DNA from: Mesorhizobium sp.
GTDB lineage: Bacteria > Pseudomonadota > Alphaproteobacteria > Rhizobiales > Rhizobiaceae
Direction of reading: 5' to 3'
NCBI GenBank assembly: GCA_004020875.1
Contig: SAPZ01000007.1
Coordinates: 124,001-188,000, forward strand
Length of the DNA: 64,000 bases
Below are positions 1 through 7,963 of the stretch, piece by piece (within the stretch, counting starts at the first letter, position 1; every line of letters starts with the position of its first letter). Made by a program: the position numbers and the translations under genes. The notes below the pieces were generated by a model that had not been told where the DNA came from, searched no databases, and saw only the letters and a program-made list of their open reading frames with translations.

Positions 1-1192
1 AATGCGCGGCGGTGGCACGCGCCAGAGGCCGGAATTCCGGGGCGCCGTAAGTGTCGATGCCGGCATTGACGATGAAGTGCTGGCGCCCGGAGGAAAGCTC
101 GAAGGCGAGACAGCCGGCATGCGCGGCGTTGGAGACGTCGATCGGCGGCGGCAGGCCGGTGTCGGCGATCACCGTCACGCCGCCCATCGAAAGGCGCTCA
201 TAGCCGGAATGCGGCGCGTGCAGCAGCGGGGCGCCCACCGTGTCGTCATGGCGCATGATGGTGGCGATGCGGTCATGGATGGTGGCGCCCATGCCGTTGA
301 AGCGGGCCAGGCTGCCGTCCTGGTGGCGGAAGAAGCGCAGCGCCGGCAACATGCGGTCGATGGCCCCGATCAAGGCCGCCGGCGGCGCCTCCGCCTGGTT
401 GGCATAGGTCTGGCGCAGCGGCAGGAGATCGGCCAGCAATTCCAGCACGGCCATCGGCTTGCGCGAGATGTGGCCGCCATCGGGCAGGATCTGGTGCTCC
501 AGCTCCTCAGCCAGGTTGCGCGTCGCGGAACGCAGCGCCGAGGCCGGCGCCGGCAGGGACAGCGCGGCGAAAGCGAGCGCGATGCGGGCGCGCAGCCTGG
601 CCTCGCCATCCGGCATCTCACGCGACACCGAGCGCAGGTAGCGGATCTGCACGGCAAGCGATTTGAGGAAGGCGCGATAGAACGGGAATTCGGCGCCTTG
701 CAGCACCACCGAGGAATGCTGCAGCCAGGCGATCACGCGCTTGGCCGTCGTTCCCGGCTCCCAGGCGACGCCGGAAATCTGATTGCCGTGCATGGCGATC
801 CAGTCGGTCACCAGCGCCCTGGCGTTGGCGGCGGCGAGCTCGGTGCCGGCGGCGCGCATGTGGCGCAGCCAGCGGAAGCCATGCAGCGATTTCTGCCAGC
901 CGCGATTGGGTACGTCGAGCTGAAAGGGTGAAGTGCCGCCGGTCTCGACCAGATGGCCGGACAGCGGATAGCGGCCGTAATAAATCTCCAGCGCGATTTG
1001 CGGATCGGCGAGCCGCAAATCCGGCGGGGCGATCAGGACGCGTTCAGGCGTGCGACCGGAATAGCGCCAGCGGTAGACCGGACCGGCGCGCAAACGCCGG
1101 CGCGTCTTGCGCCAGAACTCCTTCGCGACGAGCGTCCATAGACGCGTCGTGCTGCCGGCAACAAATGCCAAAAGCCCTCCTGATGTCCCCAT
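1..1192 (-). CDS. Heparinase II/III family protein (3' end outside window)
   Basis: Reading the minus strand from the ATG at 1192 gives 397 open codons that run off the window edge, so the C-terminus is missing. The N-terminal part is helical and tryptophan-rich (for example WRYSGRTPERVLIAPPDLRL), followed by an alpha/alpha barrel-like region and the start of a beta-rich domain ending in a RATAAH motif. This matches the heparinase II/III-like family of polysaccharide lyases. It lies 126 bp downstream of rsmB on the same strand, an order common in rhizobia. The true substrate is not visible from the sequence; a cell-envelope or exopolysaccharide role is only inferred from the family. The plus-strand ORF over this region is a shadow. 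Confidence 0.85.
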   Translation of the reverse strand, partial: MGTSGGLLAFVAGSTTRLWTLVAKEFWRKTRRRLRAGPVYRWRYSGRTPERVLIAPPDLRLADPQIALEIYYGRYPLSGHLVETGGTSPFQLDVPNRGWQKSLHGFRWLRHMRAAGTELAAANARALVTDWIAMHGNQISGVAWEPGTTAKRVIAWLQHSSVVLQGAEFPFYRAFLKSLAVQIRYLRSVSREMPDGEARLRARIALAFAALSLPAPASALRSATRNLAEELEHQILPDGGHISRKPMAVLELLADLLPLRQTYANQAEAPPAALIGAIDRMLPALRFFRHQDGSLARFNGMGATIHDRIATIMRHDDTVGAPLLHAPHSGYERLSMGGVTVIADTGLPPPIDVSNAAHAGCLAFELSSGRQHFIVNAGIDTYGAPEFRPLARATAAH

Positions 1193-1318
1193 AACCCAAG
1201 CACAAGCTTATGCGATTCAAGAACTTATGCGAAGACGGATTTCGCCGAAGTGAACCGCTTCACGCCGCTTTGCCCGTGTCGTCCCTGAAAAGTCAGCGGG
1301 TTTAATACCGATAACGAC

Positions 1319-2695
1319 TTATCCGGCCCGTCTCATCCGTGCGGCGAAGAAGCCGTCCAGGCCGGAAATTGCTGGCGATTCCAGCGCCAGGTCGGCCGGG
1401 GTGGTGCGCAGAGTCCCCTGCGGCGTCAGGAACGGATCGATGCCGGCAAAATCGCCGGGCTGGATCGGATCGGCGGTCACGCCGGGGTTCCCGACGAGGA
1501 AGTCGCGATAGAGCTCCTCGCCTTCGATCGGGTCGAGCGAGCAGTTGGAAAAGACGACGCGGCCGCCGGGCCTGACCAGCGTGAAGGCGTGGGCAAGCAG
1601 CTTGCGCTGGAGGGCGGCGAGCTTTTCGACATCGGCCATGGTCTTGGTCCATGGCACATCGGGGTGGCGGCGCACGGTGCCGGTCGAGGAGCAGGGCGCA
1701 TCGAGCAGCACGGCGTCAAAGAGTTGCGAAGGCTTGTAGTCGAGCAGGTCGGTATGGACCAGATCGGCCGCAAGGCCGAGGCGGTCGAGATTCTGCGTCA
1801 GCCGCGCCAGCCGGTTCTTCGAGGTGTCGACTGCGGTGACGCTGGCGCCGGCCAGGATAAGCTGCGCGGTCTTGCCGCCGGGCGCGGCGCACAGGTCGGC
1901 GACGCGCTGGCCCCTGATGTCGCCGAACAGGCGCGCCGGCAGGCTTGCGGCTGCATCCTGCACCCACCAGTCGCCATCGGTGAAGCCGGGCAGGTCGATG
2001 ACATTCGCCGAGAGCTTTTCGACGCGCACCGTGCCGGTGGGCAGCACGATGCCGCTTAGACGCTGGGCCCAAAGCGCAGGATCGGCCTTGACGGTGAAAT
2101 CGACCGGCGCCTCGTGGCGATGCGCGGCAAGGATGGCGCGCGCCTTGTCGGCTCCGTAGGCGGCAGTCAGCCGCTCGGCAAACCATTGCGGCGCCTCGCT
2201 GGTGGCGGCAAGCGCCGGGCCAAGCTCGGCCTCCTTGGCGCGGGCAAGCGAGCGCAGCACGCCGTTGACGAGGCCGGAGAAGCGCAGAGTGCGCGGATCG
2301 GACTTGGCGTGGGTGACGGCAAGGTCGACGGCGGCACTGTCGGGAACATCGAGGAACAGGATCTGCGCGGCGGCGACATTGAGGATATGCGAGAGCGCCG
2401 TCGCATTGGCCGGCAGCGGCTTCTCCAGCCGCTTCGTCAGCAACCCGGCAATGGTCATGCGGTGGCGCAGCGCGGTCACCAGGATGGCGCGCACCAGCGA
2501 ACGGTCGCGCCCGTCCAGCGCCTTGTATTGCGGGTGGCCGTGCTCGTTGTCGGTCAGCCCGTCCAATGGGGTGCGCGCGTCGATGACAGCGGCAAGCAGG
2601 CGCGCCGCCGCCTTGCGCGCGGCAAGGCCGGCGATGTTCTCATCATCGGCCTTGCGTTGCGGATTGCCTGGCTGTCCGCGCCTCGGCGGCGTCAC
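1319..2695 (-). CDS. rsmB: 16S rRNA (cytosine-C5) methyltransferase, RsmB/NOL1/NOP2/Sun family
   Basis: The protein (458 aa from the GTG at 2695) has an N-terminal NusB-like RNA-binding domain and a C-terminal SAM-dependent methyltransferase domain. The SAM-binding motif LCAAPGGKT is near residue 267, the catalytic DAPCSSTGT cysteine motif near residue 333, and the second conserved cysteine (SNCSLDP) near residue 384. These are the hallmarks of RNA m5C methyltransferases acting on 16S rRNA. The GTG start overlaps the htpX stop as GTGA, which is why it is preferred over the upstream in-frame start at 2809 inside htpX. Co-transcription with htpX upstream and the heparinase-like gene downstream is likely. 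Confidence 0.9.
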   Translation of the reverse strand: MTPPRRGQPGNPQRKADDENIAGLAARKAAARLLAAVIDARTPLDGLTDNEHGHPQYKALDGRDRSLVRAILVTALRHRMTIAGLLTKRLEKPLPANATALSHILNVAAAQILFLDVPDSAAVDLAVTHAKSDPRTLRFSGLVNGVLRSLARAKEAELGPALAATSEAPQWFAERLTAAYGADKARAILAAHRHEAPVDFTVKADPALWAQRLSGIVLPTGTVRVEKLSANVIDLPGFTDGDWWVQDAAASLPARLFGDIRGQRVADLCAAPGGKTAQLILAGASVTAVDTSKNRLARLTQNLDRLGLAADLVHTDLLDYKPSQLFDAVLLDAPCSSTGTVRRHPDVPWTKTMADVEKLAALQRKLLAHAFTLVRPGGRVVFSNCSLDPIEGEELYRDFLVGNPGVTADPIQPGDFAGIDPFLTPQGTLRTTPADLALESPAISGLDGFFAARMRRAG

Positions 2696-3729
2696 GACCA
2701 CGGACCCTTCGATCGGACATTGCGCGGTCCGGTCGGGTTGCGGCCCCACGGATTGGGTCTCGGCTGCGGCGGTCCGGCAGGCGGGGCGGGTTCCGTCCGC
2801 TTGCCCCACGGACCGGCCGACGTCTCCTCGGGCTGGATGGGCGGCGGCGCGGAAGCCTGGCGTCGATTGGCCGGCGGCGCGCGCCCCAGTTCGCTTGCCA
2901 TCTCCTGCAGCGCCGCGATGCGGTTCTCTGTGCTCGGATGGGTCGAGAACAGATTGTCCATGCGTTCGCCATGCAGAGGGTTGATGATGAAGAGATGCGC
3001 CATCGCCGGGTTGCGCTCGGCATCCTCATTGGGGATCTGCTCCGCGACGCGTGCGATCTTGGCGAGCGCCGAAGCCAGCCACAGCGGATTGCCGCAGATC
3101 TCGGCGCCGCGACGGTCGGCCTCATATTCGCGGGTGCGACTTACGGCCATCTGCACGATCATGGCGGCGAAGGGCGCGACCAGCATGGCCACAAGCACGC
3201 CGACGAAGCCGAAAGAATTGTTGTTGTCCCGGTTGCCGCCGAGGAAGAAGGCGAAGTTGCCGAGCATCGAGATGGCGCCGGCGAGCGTCGCCACGATCGT
3301 CATGGTCAGCGTGTCGCGATGCTGCACATGGGCAAGCTCATGCGCCATCACCGCCGCGACCTCCTCGTGGGAGAGCCGCTGGAGCAGGCCGGTGGACGCG
3401 GCCACCGCGGCATTCTCGGGGTTGCGGCCGGTGGCGAAGGCGTTGGGCTGCGGGTTGTCGATCAGATAGGTCTTCGGCATCGGCAGGCCGGCCTGCTTGG
3501 CCAGCGCCTGAACGATCGCGTAATATTCCGGCGCGTTCTTCTCGTCGACCTCGACGGCGCGGTTCATCGACAGCACCATCTTGTCGGCGTTCCAGTAGCT
3601 GAACAGGTTGGTGCCGGCTGCGATCAGAAGCGCGATGACCATGCCGCTCGAGCCGCCGATCAGATAGCCGACGCCCATGAACAGCGCCGTCATCGCGGCA
3701 AGAAGCATGGCGGTGCGAAGCGTGTTCAT
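2692..3729 (-). CDS. htpX: Zinc metalloprotease HtpX (M48 family)
   Basis: This 345-aa membrane protease has two N-terminal hydrophobic segments (about residues 8-25 and 28-46), the zinc-binding motif HELAH near residue 129 and a third ligand region [10 protein letters not shown] near residue 197. HtpX degrades misfolded inner-membrane proteins. It is longer than the usual 280-300 aa because of a proline-rich, low-complexity C-terminal tail (roughly the last 60 residues, rich in P, W, R and G), which is common in alphaproteobacterial HtpX. It is first in a minus-strand unit with rsmB (4-bp overlap) and divergent from the SDHAF4-like gene at 3835. Confidence 0.95.
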   Translation of the reverse strand: MNTLRTAMLLAAMTALFMGVGYLIGGSSGMVIALLIAAGTNLFSYWNADKMVLSMNRAVEVDEKNAPEYYAIVQALAKQAGLPMPKTYLIDNPQPNAFATGRNPENAAVAASTGLLQRLSHEEVAAVMAHELAHVQHRDTLTMTIVATLAGAISMLGNFAFFLGGNRDNNNSFGFVGVLVAMLVAPFAAMIVQMAVSRTREYEADRRGAEICGNPLWLASALAKIARVAEQIPNEDAERNPAMAHLFIINPLHGERMDNLFSTHPSTENRIAALQEMASELGRAPPANRRQASAPPPIQPEETSAGPWGKRTEPAPPAGPPQPRPNPWGRNPTGPRNVRSKGPWS

Positions 3730-3834
3730 CGTGTCATCCGTTCGGGGCGATGGAGAATTGGGGTCGATCCTTTTGTGGTCATGGCTATATGATGGGAAAG
3801 GCGGGGCCCCGTTTCAATCGGCAGGGAATATCGC

Positions 3835-4056
3835 ATGACCGAACTGACCAACAAGACCGAAACCGGGGGCGAAGGCGACAGGCCGCGAAAGATGCGGACG
3901 CCGGCCGCGAGCCGCGCGCTGGCGGAGGCCGAGGCCAGGCGCAGGGAATATCGCGAGGCCGAGGCAAAATTGCCGAGGGAAATCGGCGGCCGCGGCGGCA
4001 AGGAACCGGGCCGCTATGGCGATTGGGAAGTGAAGGGCCTCACCAGCGACTTCTAA
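3835..4056 (+). CDS. DUF1674 protein, succinate dehydrogenase assembly factor 4 homologue
   Basis: The 73-aa protein has a charged, probably disordered N-terminal half and the conserved C-terminal signature EIGGRGGKEPGRYGDWEVKG followed by LTSDF, diagnostic for DUF1674, the bacterial relatives of mitochondrial SDHAF4. SDHAF4 binds flavinylated SdhA and promotes its assembly with SdhB, limiting oxidant leakage. It is a stand-alone gene divergent from htpX and convergent with the HAD phosphatase gene; an imperfect palindrome (4061-4121) follows its stop. The molecular role in this organism is inferred from the family. Confidence 0.85.
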   Translation: MTELTNKTETGGEGDRPRKMRTPAASRALAEAEARRREYREAEAKLPREIGGRGGKEPGRYGDWEVKGLTSDF

Positions 4057-4060
4057 CCGG

Positions 4061-4121
4061 ATGTGCTGATATCCAGGTGGGGCCGGCCTGCAAGCGGCTC
4101 GGCCTGACCTTAACATCCTTA
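4061..4121. repeat. Short palindromic repeat, core-deleted copy of the 22877-23018 element
   Basis: The left arm contains CCAGGTGGGGCCGGCC and the right arm GGCTCGGCCTGACC; the two are imperfect inverted repeats. Both arms match the outer arms of the full palindrome at 22877-23018, but the centre is missing. It lies exactly between two convergent genes (stops at 4056 and 4119-4121), so its RNA hairpin may also serve as a bidirectional terminator. Confidence 0.7.
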
Positions 4122-4787
4122 GGCCGCAGCCTGGGTTGGCGCCAACACGATGAAACCATTGTCGTCCGTCGCAATGCCGATTTCGTCATAGGAACGGATT
4201 GTTGGGTGCGGTGTGACGAGCGGGTGGACGTGCGTGGCGCTGATCACCATCACCGAGGCGCCGGACGCCTCGCCCGCCGCGATGCCTGCCGGCGCATCCT
4301 CAAAGACCAGGCAATCGCGCGCCTCGACGCCAAGACGCTTTGCCGCCAGGAGAAAACAATCCGGCGCAGGCTTGCCACGGGTCACGTCTTCCGCCGTCAC
4401 CATCATGGCGGAAACCGGGATGCCGGCCGCCTCGATGCGCAGCAGCGCCAACTCGCGTGGCGCCGAGGTGACGATGGTCCAGCGCTCCGGCGGCAGCGAT
4501 TCCAGGAACGCGACGGCGCCGGGGATCGGGATGATGCCTTCGAGGTCGTCCGCCTCGGCCTTGAGCAGCGCATCGGCTTCCGCAACCGCATCGACGCCCG
4601 GAAGCATCAATCCGCCGATCGTCTCGATCGCCCGCTTGCCATGGATGGTCGGCAGGAAGGTCGCGACATCCAGCCCGTGACGCTGCGCCCACTTCGTCCA
4701 CACCCGTTCGGCCGCGGCTATGGAGTTGAGCACTGTGCCGTCCATGTCGAACAGGAAGGCGGCGAACTTTGAGCCTGAAAACATCAA
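4119..4787 (-). CDS. HAD superfamily hydrolase (sugar-phosphatase-like)
   Basis: The 222-aa protein contains HAD motif I FDMDGTVLNS near residue 14 with the nucleophile and acid-base aspartates, motif II TSAPRE near residue 107, the motif III lysine in GKPAPDCFLLA and motif IV VFEDAPAGIAAG near residue 163. A helical cap between motifs I and II makes it a subfamily IA phosphatase of the beta-phosphoglucomutase/sugar-phosphatase type. No neighbour fixes its substrate. It is convergent with the SDHAF4-like gene and divergent from the transglutaminase-like gene. Confidence 0.85.
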   Translation of the reverse strand: MMFSGSKFAAFLFDMDGTVLNSIAAAERVWTKWAQRHGLDVATFLPTIHGKRAIETIGGLMLPGVDAVAEADALLKAEADDLEGIIPIPGAVAFLESLPPERWTIVTSAPRELALLRIEAAGIPVSAMMVTAEDVTRGKPAPDCFLLAAKRLGVEARDCLVFEDAPAGIAAGEASGASVMVISATHVHPLVTPHPTIRSYDEIGIATDDNGFIVLAPTQAAA

Positions 4788-4954
4788 ATTTCCTGGAGAA
4801 TCGTTTTCGGGGAGGGCGAAACGCAGGGCTCAGTCTAGACCGACCGAGGCCGGCTGAGAAGGCGAGAAGCCCGCACTTCGACTCGGCACGGGAACAACCT
4901 TTGGTTCGCGGCGTTGATCAGGCGATCTTTCCGAAATCATAAAGGGGGCATGCG

Positions 4955-5824
4955 ATGCTGATCCGGCTCGGCTATGAAATCGCCATTGAATGCGCGGCAG
5001 AGACGCCGATCATCTCGCTTCTCGATATCCATCCCGAGCGCCATGCCGACATCAAGCGACAGACACGGGTCCTGACATCGCCGTCGGTGCCGACCCGGAC
5101 CTATCGCGACCGCCACGGCAATATCTGCCGTCGCTTCACCGCGCCCGCCGGAAATTTCCGCATCCTCTACGATGCGGAGGTTGAGGACAGCGGCGAGACG
5201 GACGAGGTCAACACGCTGGCGCGGGAAATGCCTGTAGCGGACCTGCCCGACGACGTGCTGGTCTATCTGCTCGGAAGCCGCTATTGCGAGACCGACCACC
5301 TCAGCAACACCGCCTGGCAGCTTTTCGGCCAGCTGCCGCCCGGCTGGGCGCGGGTCCAGGCAATCGTCGACTATGTCAACAGCCGGCTCTCCTTCGGCTA
5401 CGGCTATGCGCGGGCCACCCGTACGGCGGCCCAGGCGCATGAGGAGCGTGTCGGCGTCTGCCGCGATTTCGCGCATCTGGCGATCACGCTTTGCCGGTGC
5501 ATGAACATTCCGGCGCGCTACGTGAACGGCTATCTTGGCGATATCGGCGTGCCGGCCGATCCGGCCCCGATGGACTTCTCGGCCTGGATGGAAGTCTTCC
5601 TGGACGGAAAATGGTACACGTTCGATCCGCGCCACAACCGGCGGCGCATCGGCCGCGTCGTCATCGCGCGAGGCCGCGACGCCACCGACGTGCCGCTGCT
5701 GCACAGTTTCGGTCCGCATCGGCTCTCGCTTTTCAAGGTGTGGACCTATGAGCAGGAAGGCAACCGCTTCAATCCTCCGCACCACGGCGTCGACCGGACG
5801 GTCAACGCGCAGATGCTGGCCTAA
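4955..5824 (+). CDS. Transglutaminase-like cysteine peptidase family protein
   Basis: The 289-aa protein has an N-terminal beta-rich segment (about residues 1-110) and a transglutaminase-like core. The nucleophile lies in GVCRDFAHLAITL near residue 168 and the conserved strand pair in FSAWMEVFLDGKWYTFDPRH near residues 208-228. Enzymes of this superfamily hydrolyse or cross-link amide bonds. The position that is often His in an HAW motif reads Ser (FSAW) here; this may be a subfamily trait. No signal peptide is visible, so a cytoplasmic location is likely. Substrate unknown. Confidence 0.8.
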   Translation: MLIRLGYEIAIECAAETPIISLLDIHPERHADIKRQTRVLTSPSVPTRTYRDRHGNICRRFTAPAGNFRILYDAEVEDSGETDEVNTLAREMPVADLPDDVLVYLLGSRYCETDHLSNTAWQLFGQLPPGWARVQAIVDYVNSRLSFGYGYARATRTAAQAHEERVGVCRDFAHLAITLCRCMNIPARYVNGYLGDIGVPADPAPMDFSAWMEVFLDGKWYTFDPRHNRRRIGRVVIARGRDATDVPLLHSFGPHRLSLFKVWTYEQEGNRFNPPHHGVDRTVNAQMLA

Positions 5825-5829
5825 AGTCG

Positions 5830-5854
5830 GTCTATATTCAGGTGAGGCCGGCCT
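5830..5854. repeat. Half-site of the palindromic repeat family
   Basis: Directly after the transglutaminase-like gene lies TTCAGGTGAGGCCGGCCT, nearly identical to the outer arm of the element at 22877-23018. No matching opposite arm is visible, so this looks like a decayed or partial copy. Confidence 0.5.
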
Positions 5855-5864
5855 CCTAGGCTGC

Positions 5865-5885
5865 GGCGCTCAAAGGCTGAGCGCC
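5865..5885 (+). terminator. Perfect hairpin after the transglutaminase-like gene
   Basis: GGCGCTCA and TGAGCGCC form a perfect 8-bp stem with a 5-nt loop about 40 bp after the stop codon. There is no good T-run after it, so it may be a Rho-assisted or 3'-end-stabilising structure rather than a classical intrinsic terminator. Confidence 0.5.
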
Positions 5886-6179
5886 GTACTGTTTCATCAC
5901 GGCTCATGGCTGCCGCTGACCCGCTTCGGCACAGCCCGATTGTGTCGAACAGGGACCGGGCGCGGCAGCCGGAACGATCATGGCAAGCACTTCATGGAGC
6001 TTACCTTGCCTGAGCATTTTCGTTAACTTCTCGTTCACCCACAAATCTGCTGAAAGCCAGTAAAAACAATACATTAACTGCTTGTTAAGCGTCTTTTGGG
6101 CGGTTGCCGGCAGGTCTGGCCGAAATCCTGCAACGCCTTTGCCGAGCGGCACGGTGCCGCGACAGTGGGGGCGGAAGGG
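5886..6179. other. Non-coding leader region before the TadG-like gene
   Basis: The full gap between the transglutaminase-like and TadG-like genes is 355 bp; its first part holds the repeat arm and the hairpin. The rest includes an AT-richer stretch (about 6015-6090, with repeated TTAAC motifs) that probably contains the promoter of the TadG-like gene. No convincing ORF was found. Confidence 0.4.
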
Positions 6180-7541
6180 ATGCGGCGGTTCAGAGGTGTC
6201 GTTCGTGGGGTGGACGGCTTTACCCGGAATCGCGAAGGCAATTTCGCGGTTCTGTTCGGAGCTGCCGCATCCGTCCTCGCGCTGGGGGTGGGATTCGCAG
6301 TCAATATCTCGCAGCTCTACAATGCGAGGTCGAGCTTGCAGAGCGTCGTCGACGCCGCCGTCACCTCGACGGCCCGCGATCTCACCCTTGGCATCATCAC
6401 GGAAGCTGACGCCAGCAAAACGGTGCAGGCCTTCCTCGACGCCAACAGCGCCGCCGGCATCCTGCAGGCCAACCAGATCGTGCTGGACAAGCTTACGATC
6501 AACAAGACGGCCAACACCGTACAGGCGGATGCGCATGCCGATGTCGGCCTCTTTTTTCCGCTATTCAGCACCGACAGCATGCGGCGCGTGACCGCTTCGA
6601 CCACCGCGCTCTACTCGGACAAGACGGTGGAGGTGGCGATGATGCTCGATGTCACCGGTTCGATGGCGGGCCAGAAAATCAAGGACCTGAGGGCAGCGGC
6701 GAGCAACGCGGTCAATTCGTTCCTTGGCGGCCAGAGCGCCACCAATCCGCGCGTGCGCGTAGCGATCGTGCCCTATGCCAATTCGGTCAATGTCGGCTCG
6801 CTGGCAGCAAGCACGGTCTTTGTCGAGACCAAGCCCAGCGAGCGCAAGCAGGCGCCGGGCAATGACGATCCGAAATATGTCTCGGCGTCGACACGGCCGG
6901 ACAATTGCGCGACCGAGCGCAAGGGCGCCTATCAATATTCGGATGCCGGCCCGGCAGTCAGCATGGTCAACCGCGACCTCTATTTGTCGGCCTTCGCCCA
7001 GCTGACCAACACCGCAGCCTGCCCCGTTGCCACGGTTCAGCCGTTGACCGCGAATGCGTCGAGCCTGAACAACGTCATCAAGGACCTTGTCGCTTCCGGC
7101 GGTACCGCCGGCCATATCGGCGTGCAATGGGCCTGGTACATGCTTTCGGAGAACTGGGGCAGCGTGATGGTTGCCTCGCAACGACCGGCCAAGATGGATC
7201 CGAAGAAGGTGGCGAAATATGTGATCCTGATGACGGACGGCGAATTCAACCTGTCCTATTTCGACGCCAACGGCCCAGACCAAGTCTATAACGACGCCGG
7301 CAAGGTGCAGACGCGAACCGCGGCGACGACGCTCTGCGCGGCTATGCGCGACCAAGGCATCGAGATATTCACCATCGGCTTTGCCCTCTCCGAGAAGAAC
7401 GCCAAATCGACACTGCAGTCCTGCGCGAGTCCCGACTCGGGCAACAGCAAGCATTTCTACCAGGCGGCCAACGGCACCGAGCTCGACCAGGCCTTCCAGG
7501 ATATCGTGCGCAACATCGACAAGCTGACGGTGACCAGGTAG
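6180..7541 (+). CDS. TadE/TadG-like pilus-associated protein with vWA domain
   Basis: The start chosen is the ATG at 6180, preceded by GGAAGGG; an upstream in-frame start would add 28 unconserved residues. The 453-aa protein has a short basic N-terminus and the Tad-type hydrophobic segment (NFAVLFGAAASVLALGVGF, about residues 22-45), typical of TadG-like pilus-assembly proteins anchored in the inner membrane. A von Willebrand A domain follows, with a MIDAS-like motif LDVTGSM near residue 157 and a second MIDAS region LMTDGEF near residue 350. TadG-like proteins act with Flp/Tad secretion systems or as metal-dependent adhesins. No other tad genes are in the window, so this is an orphan copy. 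Confidence 0.8.
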   Translation: MRRFRGVVRGVDGFTRNREGNFAVLFGAAASVLALGVGFAVNISQLYNARSSLQSVVDAAVTSTARDLTLGIITEADASKTVQAFLDANSAAGILQANQIVLDKLTINKTANTVQADAHADVGLFFPLFSTDSMRRVTASTTALYSDKTVEVAMMLDVTGSMAGQKIKDLRAAASNAVNSFLGGQSATNPRVRVAIVPYANSVNVGSLAASTVFVETKPSERKQAPGNDDPKYVSASTRPDNCATERKGAYQYSDAGPAVSMVNRDLYLSAFAQLTNTAACPVATVQPLTANASSLNNVIKDLVASGGTAGHIGVQWAWYMLSENWGSVMVASQRPAKMDPKKVAKYVILMTDGEFNLSYFDANGPDQVYNDAGKVQTRTAATTLCAAMRDQGIEIFTIGFALSEKNAKSTLQSCASPDSGNSKHFYQAANGTELDQAFQDIVRNIDKLTVTR

Positions 7542-7579
7542 CGGCCCTCAAGCCCATTGCATGGCACGCCCAAACGGAA

Positions 7580-7613
7580 AAGGCCGCCGCTTCTTCAAGA
7601 AGCCGGCGGCCTT
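7580..7613 (+). terminator. Strong GC-rich hairpin after the TadG-like gene
   Basis: AAGGCCGCCG and CGGCGGCCTT form a long stem, extended by TTCTT/AAGAA, about 40 bp after the stop at 7541. On the plus strand it is followed by CCGTGTTT. On the minus strand it is followed by a CCTTTTCCGTTT stretch, so it may work bidirectionally and could also end transcription of the small minus-strand ORF at 7683-7754. Confidence 0.75.
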
Positions 7614-7682
7614 CCGTGTTTCCGTCCATGACGCGGCTCCTGGCGGCAACCCCTTCGGGCTACCTGCCGCGCGTCTCGCGCC

Positions 7683-7754
7683 TTAACGGGAAGACTGCTT
7701 CCCGGAAGTGCAATCCGCAGAGCTCACGTTATGGAAAACGAAATCACTCGACAT
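7683..7754 (-). CDS. Possible 23-aa peptide with near-perfect Shine-Dalgarno
   Basis: The minus strand carries AAAGGAGGTGATCC 2 nt before an ATG at 7754, with the GGAGG core 7 nt from the start. This stretch is complementary to essentially the whole 16S rRNA anti-Shine-Dalgarno tail. It opens a 23-codon frame beginning MSSDFVFHNVSS and ending in TAA. A longer in-frame ORF starting at 7949 has no such signal. The peptide is hydrophilic with one cysteine and matches no family I recognise. The strength of the ribosome site is the only evidence for translation. The complementary plus strand would carry an anti-SD sequence, so an RNA explanation remains possible. Confidence 0.4.
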   Translation of the reverse strand: MSSDFVFHNVSSADCTSGKQSSR

Positions 7755-7963
7755 CGGATCACCTCCTTTCAGTTCGTTGAACACAATCAGATGATGGGGT
7801 GTGTCGCGACGGAAGACAAGATGACGCTGCGGAATGGCTGTGCTTCGGGCGGGAATCCCGCTGTTGCGGTGCTTTTGCGCAACAGATCGGATTGCGGTCC
7901 GCGGGCCAGTGGACGACAGTGCGGTTTGGGAACAGGGCGGATGCGACATAGCGGGAGGTGGGA
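7755..7963. other. Intergenic region upstream of the CFA-type methyltransferase gene
   Basis: No gene is supported here. The stretch contains the divergent control regions of the 23-codon ORF and the methyltransferase gene; no clear sigma-70 promoter can be picked by eye. Confidence 0.4.

Noticed and set aside
2..931. Plus-strand 309-aa ORF
   Set aside because: It is antisense to the heparinase-like gene, whose minus-strand reading shows clear family similarity. The plus-strand product is Arg/Gly/Ala-rich as expected for a GC-rich shadow.
7740..7775. Fragment of a 16S rRNA gene 3' end on the plus strand
   Set aside because: Only the last 14 bases match the 16S tail; the preceding sequence does not match the conserved helix 45 region. 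It is better explained as a strong ribosome site on the minus strand.
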